DNA of 8,617 nt from Bacteroidota bacterium (lineage in GTDB: Bacteria; Bacteroidota; Bacteroidia; Bacteroidales; VadinHA17). Location: the NCBI GenBank assembly GCA_030628785.1, contig DAOVQI010000117.1:1-8617 (forward strand). Reading direction: 5' to 3'. This document shows, one piece after another, positions 1-5,589 of the stretch. The notes under the pieces are model-generated. The model saw only the letters and a program-made list of their open reading frames with translations, was not told where the DNA came from and searched no databases. The first letter of the stretch is position 1, and each line of letters begins with the position of its first letter. A program made the position numbers and the translations under genes.

Positions 1-519
1 ATATTTATTTGCAAGGTATTCTTTCAGATTATTCAGGTTTATCCCTCTGGTTGGCATAAATTTTACATTAATATAAGGGGCAGCCATGGCATTAAGGTAC
101 AATAAGCCGCCTGAAGCTTCGGCAGGAAAGAATTTTAGATACCTTAATCGCCGTTCCAAAGCCTGTTCAATTTCTGAAGGTGTATTAATTCCGGGGATGA
201 TGGTAATGTTATTCTCTATGCAATAGTCAACAATCCGGGGGTTAAACCCTGGCGAGACTAAAAACTGAGCACCTGCATTCATTGCCGATTTGACCTGGTC
301 GATAGTAAGGATCGTTCCTGCCCCAAGCAAGATATCAGGAAATTTTTTTCTAACTATTTTAATTACATTTTCAGCAGCATCCGTGCGGTAGGTTATTTCA
401 GCTGCCGGCAGATCACCCTTTATAAGAGCCTCTCCAAGTGGAACAGTGGCATTTGAATTTTCAATTTTAATTACGGGAATAATTTTGAGTTTAGCTAATT
501 TTTCAATGATTGGATTCAT
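1..519 (-). CDS. eda: KDPG/KHG aldolase (2-dehydro-3-deoxyphosphogluconate aldolase), C-terminus cut by window edge
   Basis: Cytoplasmic class I aldolase that splits 2-keto-3-deoxy-6-phosphogluconate into pyruvate and glyceraldehyde-3-phosphate (Entner-Doudoroff and uronate catabolism); many members also act on 4-hydroxy-2-oxoglutarate. The ORF begins at the ATG at 519 (first in-frame ATG after a TAA) and stays open to base 1, giving 173 residues against about 213 in E. coli Eda, so roughly 40 residues are missing. Visible motifs are the EITYRT strand (E41, R45, matching catalytic Glu45/Arg49 of E. coli), GAGTI (66-70), SPGF (89-92), and LKFFPAEASGG with Schiff-base lysine K129 (E. coli Lys133). 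Oddity: the phosphate-binding PTGG loop reads PTRG, with R158 where E. coli has Gly162, and R124 replaces another usual Gly. Both are single-base changes from GGA. It is divergent from the dehydrogenase. No strong ribosome-binding site is seen. Family assignment is firm; full activity is less so. Confidence 0.93.
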   Translation of the reverse strand, partial: MNPIIEKLAKLKIIPVIKIENSNATVPLGEALIKGDLPAAEITYRTDAAENVIKIVRKKFPDILLGAGTILTIDQVKSAMNAGAQFLVSPGFNPRIVDYCIENNITIIPGINTPSEIEQALERRLRYLKFFPAEASGGLLYLNAMAAPYINVKFMPTRGINLNNLKEYLANKY

Positions 520-558
520 TTTCCATTGATTTTAAAGGTTTTTTTTCCTACTTTTCAC

Positions 559-577
559 CACAATTCTTTTAATTGTG
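559..577. promoter_or_regulatory. 19-bp dyad in the eda/dehydrogenase divergent gap; possible operator
   Basis: Perfect 7-bp arms CACAATT and AATTGTG are separated by CTTTT, in the middle of the 108-bp gap (520-627) between two divergent genes. The position suits a shared operator. It could instead form a small hairpin in the 5' leader of the dehydrogenase mRNA. A near-match to the Bacteroidetes -7 box (TACTTTTC at 550-557) lies just upstream on the plus strand. No regulator can be named. Arms this short in AT-rich DNA can arise by chance. Confidence 0.35.
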
Positions 578-627
578 TTTCTCTGCAGAGTAAAAATACT
601 AAAACAATTTTAATCCAATTAATTATT

Positions 628-2280
628 ATGATGATGGAAAATAAAAAAAACATTTCAGTTAGTCAGGCAGGTGAAGAGTTTGTTTTGCCACCAGAGCAGG
701 ATTATCAGAAAGAATATGAACGTGTTAAAAATTTAGTGGAACTTGCACGTAAAGACAATAAGGAAATTGTTGTTGTTATGGGGATTGGCTTTGTAGGAGC
801 AGTTATGGCTGCAATTGTTGCTGATACTGAAGACGAAAATGGTTCCTCAACCAAGTTTGTTATTGGTTGTCAAAGGCCCAGTGTCAGGAGCTACTGGAAG
901 ATACCACTGCTCAATCGTGGAGTTGCGCCTGTAAAGGCAGAAGACCCCGAGGTTGATGAGATGATTGAGCGTACGGTGCTCAAGAAAGAAACCATGGTAG
1001 CAACATTTAACAGTGACTGTCTGAACCTGGCAGACTGTGTTGTTGTTGATGTTCAATGCGATTATATTAAATCTGGCCTTGGCAATATGCGGACCGGCGA
1101 AGCTGATATGGCTGCGCTTGAAGCTACTCTGAAAACCATTGGTCAGAAGATACCACCTGACTGCCTCGTTTTAATCGAAACGACTGTAGCACCGGGAACC
1201 ACAGAATTTATTGCCTGGCCTATACTGAAAAAAGCATTTGCCCGGCGTGGTTTGGATACCATACCAATCCTTGCTCATAGTTTTGAACGCGTAATGCCGG
1301 GGAAGGAATACGTATCGAGCATTCGGGATTTTTGGAGAGTTTGTGCCGGCTGTGATCAGGTGGCGCAGGAACGTGTAGAAAAGTTTTTAAAAGAAGTGCT
1401 GAATACACGTGATTATCCTCTAACAGTAATGGATCGTCCGATTGAATCAGAAACTACTAAGATTGTTGAGAATTCCTATCGTGCTACAATATTGGCTTTT
1501 CTGAATGAATGGAGTTTGTTTTCGGAAAAGAATGGTGTAGACCTGGTAAAAGTTATTAAAGCCATAAAAGTTCGACCAACCCATAGCAATATTATTTTCC
1601 CCGGCCCAGGTATTGGAGGCTACTGCCTTCCAAAAGATGGCGGTTTGGGCTATTGGGCTTATAAGCATATTCTTGGCTTTGAAGATGGTGATACCATGTT
1701 TAAAATTACTCCTACAGCAATTGACATAAATGATACACGTGGTTTGCATGTTGCCCAGCTTACCCGTGATGCATTGCGTAATATGGCAAGACATATTGCT
1801 GGTGCAGATGTTCTTATATGTGGGGCAAGCTACAGGCAGGATGTTGGTGATACACGATATAGTGGCAGTGAGTTGGTTGTTCGCAAGCTAACGGAAATGG
1901 GTGCTGAAATGAGGATCCACGATCCTTATGTTGAACATTGGTATGAACTGGAAAATCAGGATGTTTATCCTGCACCGGGTCATTCATGGAAACGTTTTTT
2001 CAGAAACCAGGATAAGTTGAAAGATATTACCGTTCTGAAAGACCTGGATAAAGCCCTGAGAGGAGTTGAAGCCGTAATTTTTGCTGTTCCGCATAAAGAA
2101 TACATGGATCTGTCGCCTGATGATATCGTTAAATCTGCTGGTTCACCAGTTGTGATAATTGATTGTTTCGGTATTCTTACTGACGAAAAAATATACCGGT
2201 ATTTTGAATTGGGCTGCGAGGTAAAAGCCATGGGACGCGGACATATTCAAAGAATTAAAAGAGAAGTGCTGGGCAGGTGA
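628..2280 (+). CDS. Nucleotide-sugar dehydrogenase, UDP-N-acetylhexosamine dehydrogenase-like (WecC/WbpA/UDP-glucose dehydrogenase superfamily), long form
   Basis: NAD-dependent four-electron oxidation of a UDP-hexose or UDP-N-acetylhexosamine to the uronic acid, supplying a precursor for surface polysaccharide; cytoplasmic. From the ATG at 628 the protein has 550 residues; the frame is open upstream to a TTG at 526, but that stretch looks non-coding. A second or third ATG (631, 634) is also possible. Domains: about 45 extra N-terminal residues; an NAD-binding Rossmann motif GIGFVG (52-57); the ETTVAPGTTE strand (184-193); the central helix with conserved K278 and N282 (TKIVEN); the active-site GGYCLPKD with nucleophile C333 and D337; and a C-terminal UDP-binding domain from about residue 395. 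Most relatives have about 430 residues. The extra length lies at the N-terminus, after the Rossmann motif, and around 436-465. TKxxEN and GGxCxPxD fit the N-acetylhexosamine branch better than plain UDP-glucose dehydrogenase, but the substrate is inferred. No other polysaccharide gene is in view. Confidence 0.88.
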   Translation: MMMENKKNISVSQAGEEFVLPPEQDYQKEYERVKNLVELARKDNKEIVVVMGIGFVGAVMAAIVADTEDENGSSTKFVIGCQRPSVRSYWKIPLLNRGVAPVKAEDPEVDEMIERTVLKKETMVATFNSDCLNLADCVVVDVQCDYIKSGLGNMRTGEADMAALEATLKTIGQKIPPDCLVLIETTVAPGTTEFIAWPILKKAFARRGLDTIPILAHSFERVMPGKEYVSSIRDFWRVCAGCDQVAQERVEKFLKEVLNTRDYPLTVMDRPIESETTKIVENSYRATILAFLNEWSLFSEKNGVDLVKVIKAIKVRPTHSNIIFPGPGIGGYCLPKDGGLGYWAYKHILGFEDGDTMFKITPTAIDINDTRGLHVAQLTRDALRNMARHIAGADVLICGASYRQDVGDTRYSGSELVVRKLTEMGAEMRIHDPYVEHWYELENQDVYPAPGHSWKRFFRNQDKLKDITVLKDLDKALRGVEAVIFAVPHKEYMDLSPDDIVKSAGSPVVIIDCFGILTDEKIYRYFELGCEVKAMGRGHIQRIKREVLGR

Positions 2281-2290
2281 TATGATTTTA

Positions 2291-2311
2291 TTTTGCGGTG
2301 ACGACGAGACT
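2291..2311 (-). repeat. 21-bp direct repeat, copy 1: detached duplicate of the tRNA-Asp 3' end
   Basis: This stretch is identical over 21 bp to 2473-2493, in the same orientation and 182 bp away. Sixteen of the bases duplicate the tRNA-Asp 3' end (T-arm 3' side, acceptor strand, discriminator) and five duplicate bases just beyond it. Similarity stops on both sides, so this is not a second tRNA gene. A duplicated tRNA 3' end lying downstream of the intact tRNA is the usual footprint of site-specific integration (attL/attR). Only 161 bp separates the copies and no integrase is present, so if real this is a scar or a very reduced remnant. Confidence 0.75.
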
Positions 2312-2361
2312 GCCTCCCTTCGGTCGGCGGACTCAGAGGGGGAAACCTTGCAACAAAACAA

Positions 2362-2398
2362 AACCCGTCTGCTTCGCATCCGGGTTCATTTTATTTTC
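2362..2398 (+). terminator. Candidate terminator of the nucleotide-sugar dehydrogenase gene
   Basis: Arms AACCCG (2362-2367) and CGGGTT (2381-2386) enclose a 13-base loop, followed by CATTTTATTTTC. It begins 82 bp after the dehydrogenase stop codon and is oriented correctly to end that transcript. The stem is only 6 bp and the T tract is broken, so the call is moderate. Confidence 0.45.
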
Positions 2399-2446
2399 TT
2401 CCTCCGGCTTATGCAAGCAAGCTTGCAACGCCGTCGTCAGAAATAA

Positions 2447-2476
2447 AAGACCCCGCTTTACGGGGTTTTGTTTTTT
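2447..2476. terminator. Strong bidirectional intrinsic terminator between tRNA-Asp and the dehydrogenase
   Basis: CCCCG (2451-2455) and CGGGG (2461-2465) pair around a CTTTA loop, extended by A-T and G-T pairs on the outside. On the plus strand the tail is TTTTGTTTTTT; on the minus strand it is TCTTTTATTT. It begins just past the 3' end of the tRNA on the minus strand, so it is the natural terminator of the tRNA-Asp transcript, and it would also stop plus-strand read-through from the dehydrogenase. Confidence 0.8.
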
Positions 2477-2493
2477 GCGGTGACGACGAGACT
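2473..2493 (-). repeat. 21-bp direct repeat, copy 2 (inside and just beyond the tRNA-Asp 3' end)
   Basis: Partner of 2291-2311. It covers the last 16 bases of tRNA-Asp plus the five bases beyond. It is the copy that keeps the tRNA intact, as expected for the tRNA-side junction of an integrated element. Confidence 0.75.
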
Positions 2494-2551
2494 CGAACTC
2501 GCGACCTCCGGCGTGACAGGCCGGCATTCTAACCAACTGAACTACGTCACC
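2478..2551 (-). tRNA. tRNA-Asp (anticodon GTC)
   Basis: A complete 74-nt cloverleaf on the minus strand. The acceptor stem GGTGACG/CGTCACC is perfect, the D stem is GTTC/GAAT, the anticodon stem CCGGC/GCCGG carries the loop CTGTCAC (anticodon GTC), the variable loop is AGGTC, and the T stem GCGAG/CTCGT has the loop TTCGAGT. The discriminator is G. CCA is not encoded (the next bases are CAA), so the CCA end must be added post-transcriptionally. The gene stands alone, with its own promoter-like box upstream and a terminator immediately downstream. Confidence 0.98.
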
Positions 2552-2567
2552 ATTTTCTTTAGCGTTG

Positions 2568-2575
2568 CAAAAGTA
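2568..2575 (-). promoter_or_regulatory. Promoter -7 box of tRNA-Asp (Bacteroidetes TAnnTTTG type)
   Basis: On the minus strand the sequence reads TACTTTTG, an exact match to the Bacteroidetes primary-sigma -7 consensus TAnnTTTG. It ends 16 bp before the tRNA 5' end, leaving room for a start site and a short leader. An AT-rich stretch lies upstream, but the -33 TTTG element is not convincing. Confidence 0.6.
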
Positions 2576-2620
2576 ACTGTTTTTTTCTTATTGAAAAACA
2601 TAATAAAGCTTTTTTTATAG

Positions 2621-2645
2621 AACGACTCTCTGAGTCGTTTTTTTT
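2621..2645 (+). terminator. Intrinsic terminator, plus-strand orientation, with no obvious plus-strand gene before it
   Basis: A perfect 8-bp stem AACGACTC (2621-2628) / GAGTCGTT (2632-2639) with a 3-base loop ends in a run of eight T (2638-2645). On the minus strand the hairpin is followed by CTATAAAA, so it would not work well for the kinase operon. Its likely role is to stop plus-strand read-through before it runs antisense into the kinase gene. Confidence 0.65.
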
Positions 2646-2696
2646 AAATGGAGAGGTTGAAAAGAGGAGAATGTGTCCATTCTTCTGGTACGTTAA

Positions 2697-4022
2697 TTAT
2701 ACTGTAATTGTACAAGTTGTACCCATGTTAGGAACGCTTTGAATATCCATTGTTCCACCATGTAAACGCACAATTTTTCTGGAATACCCAAGTCCAATAC
2801 CCGTTCCCGTTTTTTTGGTAGTAAAAAAAGGTATGAAGATCTTGCCGAGCAGATCTTTATCAATACCGGGGCCACTATCCCTAATTCTTATTATTGATTT
2901 GTTATTTATATCATTGAATGCATCAATCCTGATTTGTCCCTTTTTCTTAACATCCATCGCTTCCAGGGAGTTTTTGATAACATTTACGATCACCTGGGAA
3001 AAGAGGTTTTTATCAATGAACAGTTCCATATCAAACGGTTTAATCTTAATCTCAAAACTGATGTTTTCGGTTTTTTCAAACAGAAGGCGGATGTTGTATA
3101 AGAGTTCAGCAACATTTACTCTCGTACGACTAAGCTGTGGTGTTAAGGTTACTTTTCTGTATTTATGAACAAACTCAAGCAATCCTTTACTTCTGTCTTC
3201 AATAAGATCAAGACTTCTGTCAGTTGATTTAAGAATACTTTCCTGATTGGCACCATTCTCTTTCAGTTCTTTCTTTATGGATTGAGTAAGGGCTGTAATT
3301 GGTGTCAGCGTATTCATTATTTCATGGGTAATTACCCGTATCAGCTTTTCCCATGATTCCTGTTCTATGTCAGAGTATTCATTGCTTATATGATCAAAAG
3401 CAAAGAGAGTCAGCCTCTTCTCTTCTGTTTTGAATTCGCTTTTTCTCAACATAAGTGTAAGAATATCATTCCCATTATTTAGTTTGTGGATTTTTCGCTC
3501 TCCGGGATTGATTTTCCCAAAAATTTCAGACAGGTCAGGATATGCTTTCCATACATCCCGGATGGAATGGAAACGGTTTATACCCAAAAGCTTGAGAGCT
3601 GTAGAGTTTAGCCAGTAAATATGCCCGTTATCGCCAGAAAGGATTATTCCAGTGTCAACATTTTCAAGAAATCGCTTAAGTAAGGTTTGCTGGATCTGGC
3701 TTTCTTTTTTAATTTCTGCTACATGTTTTCTATATTTTTCCAGGCTATTACCCAGATTACTGTGTCGTTCTATTAATGGGGAATTTGTGTTGACTGACTG
3801 AAAATCATCACATGATACAGATTCGAAATAATTGGTTAATTCATTGTCAATCCTTTTGCAATATTGGATAAGAAACACAACTTGCAGTATAAAAAAAAGG
3901 ATAACACCTACCACCGAAAATAATTTATCTACATGCAGATAAAAATAAACGCCAACTGAAATCGTGACAAGGATTATAAGAAGCCGTAATAAAAGCTGTA
4001 AAACGAATAATCGTATTTTCAT
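2697..4022 (-). CDS. Membrane-bound sensor histidine kinase, NtrY-like, partner of the adjacent NtrC-type regulator
   Basis: Autophosphorylating kinase that should pass phosphate to the upstream-encoded regulator. 441 residues. Two membrane helices (about 6-29 and 35-53) are joined by a short loop of a few residues, so there is no real periplasmic sensor domain; sensing is probably within the membrane, through a partner, or cytoplasmic. A linker follows, then a PAS-like region (about 112-212), the DHp domain with phospho-acceptor H233 (ITHEIMNTLTP), and the ATPase domain: N-box VIKNSLEAM (N351), G1 box DSGPGID (382-388), F box IPFFTTK, and G2 box GTGIGLG (406-412). All catalytic motifs are intact. 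The ATG at 4022 follows GGTGAGG (4036-4030) at 7-bp spacing, one of the clearer ribosome-binding sites here, and lies 14 bp after the regulator stop, so the two genes form an operon. No minus-strand terminator is seen before tRNA-Asp. The signal is unknown. Confidence 0.93.
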   Translation of the reverse strand: MKIRLFVLQLLLRLLIILVTISVGVYFYLHVDKLFSVVGVILFFILQVVFLIQYCKRIDNELTNYFESVSCDDFQSVNTNSPLIERHSNLGNSLEKYRKHVAEIKKESQIQQTLLKRFLENVDTGIILSGDNGHIYWLNSTALKLLGINRFHSIRDVWKAYPDLSEIFGKINPGERKIHKLNNGNDILTLMLRKSEFKTEEKRLTLFAFDHISNEYSDIEQESWEKLIRVITHEIMNTLTPITALTQSIKKELKENGANQESILKSTDRSLDLIEDRSKGLLEFVHKYRKVTLTPQLSRTRVNVAELLYNIRLLFEKTENISFEIKIKPFDMELFIDKNLFSQVIVNVIKNSLEAMDVKKKGQIRIDAFNDINNKSIIRIRDSGPGIDKDLLGKIFIPFFTTKKTGTGIGLGYSRKIVRLHGGTMDIQSVPNMGTTCTITV

Positions 4023-4036
4023 TTTGCTACCTCACC

Positions 4037-5410
4037 TTAATATGTGATACCATACTTTTTGCATTTATTAAAAAGTGTTTGCCTGGTCAATCCTAATTCC
4101 CTGGATGCACCCACAATACTTTGGTTGTTATTCTCCAGTGCCCTAATAATGGCTTGTTTTTCAATATCTTTAAATCTCAATGGCCAATCAGGGTTGTCTG
4201 GTGGTTTTCTGTAGCTATCAAGAATAAAATCGTGTTCAGTAAGTATATCTTTCGAACTCAATATCACTGCTTTCTCTACTGCATGCATTAATTCCCTTAC
4301 ATTGCCAAGCCATTTATAATGAATAAGTTTGTCATATACACTATGCTTGAATTTAATAGCGGGTCTATTATATTTTATTGTAAATCTTTTCAGAAAATAT
4401 TCTGCCAGATGAATAATATCGTCTCCCCTCTCTCTCAGGGGAGGTACCTTGATTATCACAGTATTCAGCCTGTAAAAGAGGTCTTCGCGAAATGTACCAA
4501 GTCCGATCTCATTTAGCAGATCCTTATTAGTGGCAGATATCAGCCGGATATCAAAGGAATAAGGTTTGTTACTTCCCACGGGGTTTACTTCACGGTTTTG
4601 CAAAACTCCCAGAAGTTTCGGCTGCAACGAAAGTGGTATATTGCCAATTTCATCCAGAAACAATGTTCCTCCTGAGGCTATTTCGATTCTTCCGGTCTTG
4701 TCTTCGAATGCATCGGTAAAAGCACCTTTTTTATGGCCAAAAAGTTCACTTTCGAATAGATTTTCATTTAATGATCCAAGGTCGACGCTTATGAAGACCT
4801 GGTTGCTTCGCTCTGATAAACTATGAATTTTGCGGGCAACTAATTCCTTCCCTGTGCCGTTTTCTCCAAGAATCAGAACGTTAGCATCCGTTGCGGATAC
4901 TTTTTCAATGGTTTCCTTTAGCTCATTCATTTTCGGCGAACTACCAATCAACTCCTCAACAGGCCGATTTATTTCTTTGCTTAACTGATAGTTTTTCTTA
5001 TTAACCTGAATTAGCTCTTTGCGTGTTCGTTGCAATTTGCAGGCAGCATTTATGGTTGAAATCAGCTTTTCATTTTCCCAGGGTTTAACGACAAAATCAA
5101 TTGCTCCTTCTTTTATTGCCCTGACCACTAATTCATAATCACCATAGGCGGTGATCATGATAACCAAAACATCCGGATTTTTTTTCCGGATCTCTTTTAG
5201 CCAATAAAAGCCTTCGTTCCCACTCATTATACCTGCTTTAAAGTTCATATCCAGCAGGATTACATCATATTCTTTGGAATCCAGGGTTTGTGATATAATG
5301 TTAGGATTGCTGATACCATCCACTTCCTTTTCATCTTTTGTGAGGATTATTTCCAGGGTTTCAATGACCGAAGGATCATCATCCACGATCAGAATTTTAT
5401 CCTTTATCAT
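4037..5410 (-). CDS. NtrC-type sigma54-dependent response regulator (REC, AAA+, Fis-type HTH)
   Basis: Phosphorylation-controlled enhancer-binding activator acting with sigma54 RNA polymerase. 457 residues from the ATG at 5410; a TTG six codons upstream is in frame but less likely. The receiver domain has the acidic pocket VDDD (D10-D12), phospho-acceptor D54, T87 and K109. After D54 comes the MNFKAGIMSGNEGFYWL loop, which I recall from Bacteroidetes regulators of this kind. The AAA+ domain has Walker A GENGTGKE (182-189), a sigma54-contact loop reading GAFTDA (229-234) instead of GAFTGA, Walker B GGTLFLDE (247-254), arginine-finger region FREDLFYR (307-314) and sensor II GNVREL (369-374). 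A Fis-type HTH covers about 414-457. It is first in an operon with its kinase and divergent from the permease. Two dyads 19-56 bp upstream of its start are the best candidates for its own binding sites, implying autoregulation. Confidence 0.95.
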   Translation of the reverse strand: MIKDKILIVDDDPSVIETLEIILTKDEKEVDGISNPNIISQTLDSKEYDVILLDMNFKAGIMSGNEGFYWLKEIRKKNPDVLVIMITAYGDYELVVRAIKEGAIDFVVKPWENEKLISTINAACKLQRTRKELIQVNKKNYQLSKEINRPVEELIGSSPKMNELKETIEKVSATDANVLILGENGTGKELVARKIHSLSERSNQVFISVDLGSLNENLFESELFGHKKGAFTDAFEDKTGRIEIASGGTLFLDEIGNIPLSLQPKLLGVLQNREVNPVGSNKPYSFDIRLISATNKDLLNEIGLGTFREDLFYRLNTVIIKVPPLRERGDDIIHLAEYFLKRFTIKYNRPAIKFKHSVYDKLIHYKWLGNVRELMHAVEKAVILSSKDILTEHDFILDSYRKPPDNPDWPLRFKDIEKQAIIRALENNNQSIVGASRELGLTRQTLFNKCKKYGITY

Positions 5411-5428
5411 GGCAAGAATTTCCCCCAA

Positions 5429-5466
5429 GGTAAATATTTTTTACCAATTGGTAAAAATATTTTACC
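5429..5466. promoter_or_regulatory. Two tandem 17-bp dyads (GGTAAA-N5-TTTACC), probable enhancer/operator for the NtrC-type regulator
   Basis: Half-sites alternate as GGTAAA (5429-5434), TTTACC (5440-5445), GGTAAA (5450-5455), TTTACC (5461-5466). This gives two GGTAAA-N5-TTTACC dyads whose centres are exactly 21 bp apart, so both lie on the same face of the helix. The middle pair also forms a 20-bp perfect palindrome (5438-5457). Seventeen-bp dyads with N5 spacing are the usual size for Fis-type HTH dimers of NtrC regulators, and the flanking regulator is of that type. The sites lie 19 bp upstream of the regulator start and roughly 88-109 bp upstream of the predicted permease transcription start. 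Binding by this regulator is inferred. Confidence 0.75.
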
Positions 5467-5519
5467 ATTGATCTTTGGACTTTATTTGTACTAGCTTGAT
5501 TTATCGCATTTTAATAAAC

Positions 5520-5535
5520 TGGCATTTCTATTGAT
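5520..5535 (+). promoter_or_regulatory. Candidate sigma54 (-24/-12) promoter of the ABC permease gene
   Basis: TGGCATTTCTATTGAT aligns with the consensus TGGCACRNNNNTTGCW with correct spacing: GG at 5521-5522 and the G of the -12 element at 5533. Mismatches are C6 to T, R7 to T, and the usual C of the -12 GC to A. The predicted start is near 5546, giving a leader of about 44 nt before the ATG at 5590. The dyads at 5429-5466 then lie at about -88 and -109, a normal enhancer distance. The -12 mismatch makes it a weak match on sequence alone; context raises confidence. Confidence 0.5.
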
Positions 5536-5566
5536 TGTTTTTGCAGAAAGTGTTTCATAATCATAA

Positions 5567-5574
5567 TATATTTG
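5567..5574 (+). promoter_or_regulatory. Competing primary-sigma -7 box (TAnnTTTG) before the permease
   Basis: TATATTTG matches the Bacteroidetes -7 consensus exactly. A TTTG at 5540-5543 could serve as -33, but the spacing (23 bp) is rather long, and transcription would start only about 8 nt before the ATG at 5590. Listed as an alternative or additional promoter to the sigma54 candidate. Confidence 0.3.
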
Positions 5575-5589
5575 TTAAATTTTGTTGCC

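Noticed and set aside
526..627. In-frame N-terminal extension of the dehydrogenase from a TTG at 526
   Set aside because: The 34 extra residues look like translated AT-rich spacer and overlap the dyad; ATG at 628 is the natural start.
1447..1794. 115-codon minus-strand ORF inside the dehydrogenase gene
   Set aside because: Antisense shadow of the conserved catalytic region.
2291..2360. A second, degenerate tRNA gene at the repeat copy
   Set aside because: Only the last 16 tRNA bases match; no anticodon arm, D arm or T loop can be found next to it.
2298..2483. 61-codon plus-strand ORF between the dehydrogenase and the tRNA
   Set aside because: It runs through the repeat copy, hairpins and terminator; low-complexity translation, no ribosome-binding site, no motif.
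2333..2536. 67-codon minus-strand ORF across tRNA-Asp (PACHAGGREFESRR-type translation)
   Set aside because: It is the well-known false protein produced by translating a tRNA gene; the cloverleaf explains the sequence.
2815..3168. 117-codon plus-strand ORF inside the kinase gene
   Set aside because: Antisense shadow of a gene with intact kinase motifs; no independent coding evidence.
5411..5428. TTG start six codons upstream of the regulator ATG
   Set aside because: Receiver domains normally begin a few residues before the VDDD motif, which fits the ATG at 5410.
5429..5466. Reading the dyads as a CRISPR-like or transposon terminal repeat
   Set aside because: Only two 21-bp units, no transposase or Cas gene, and the position between divergent regulator and target genes fits an operator.
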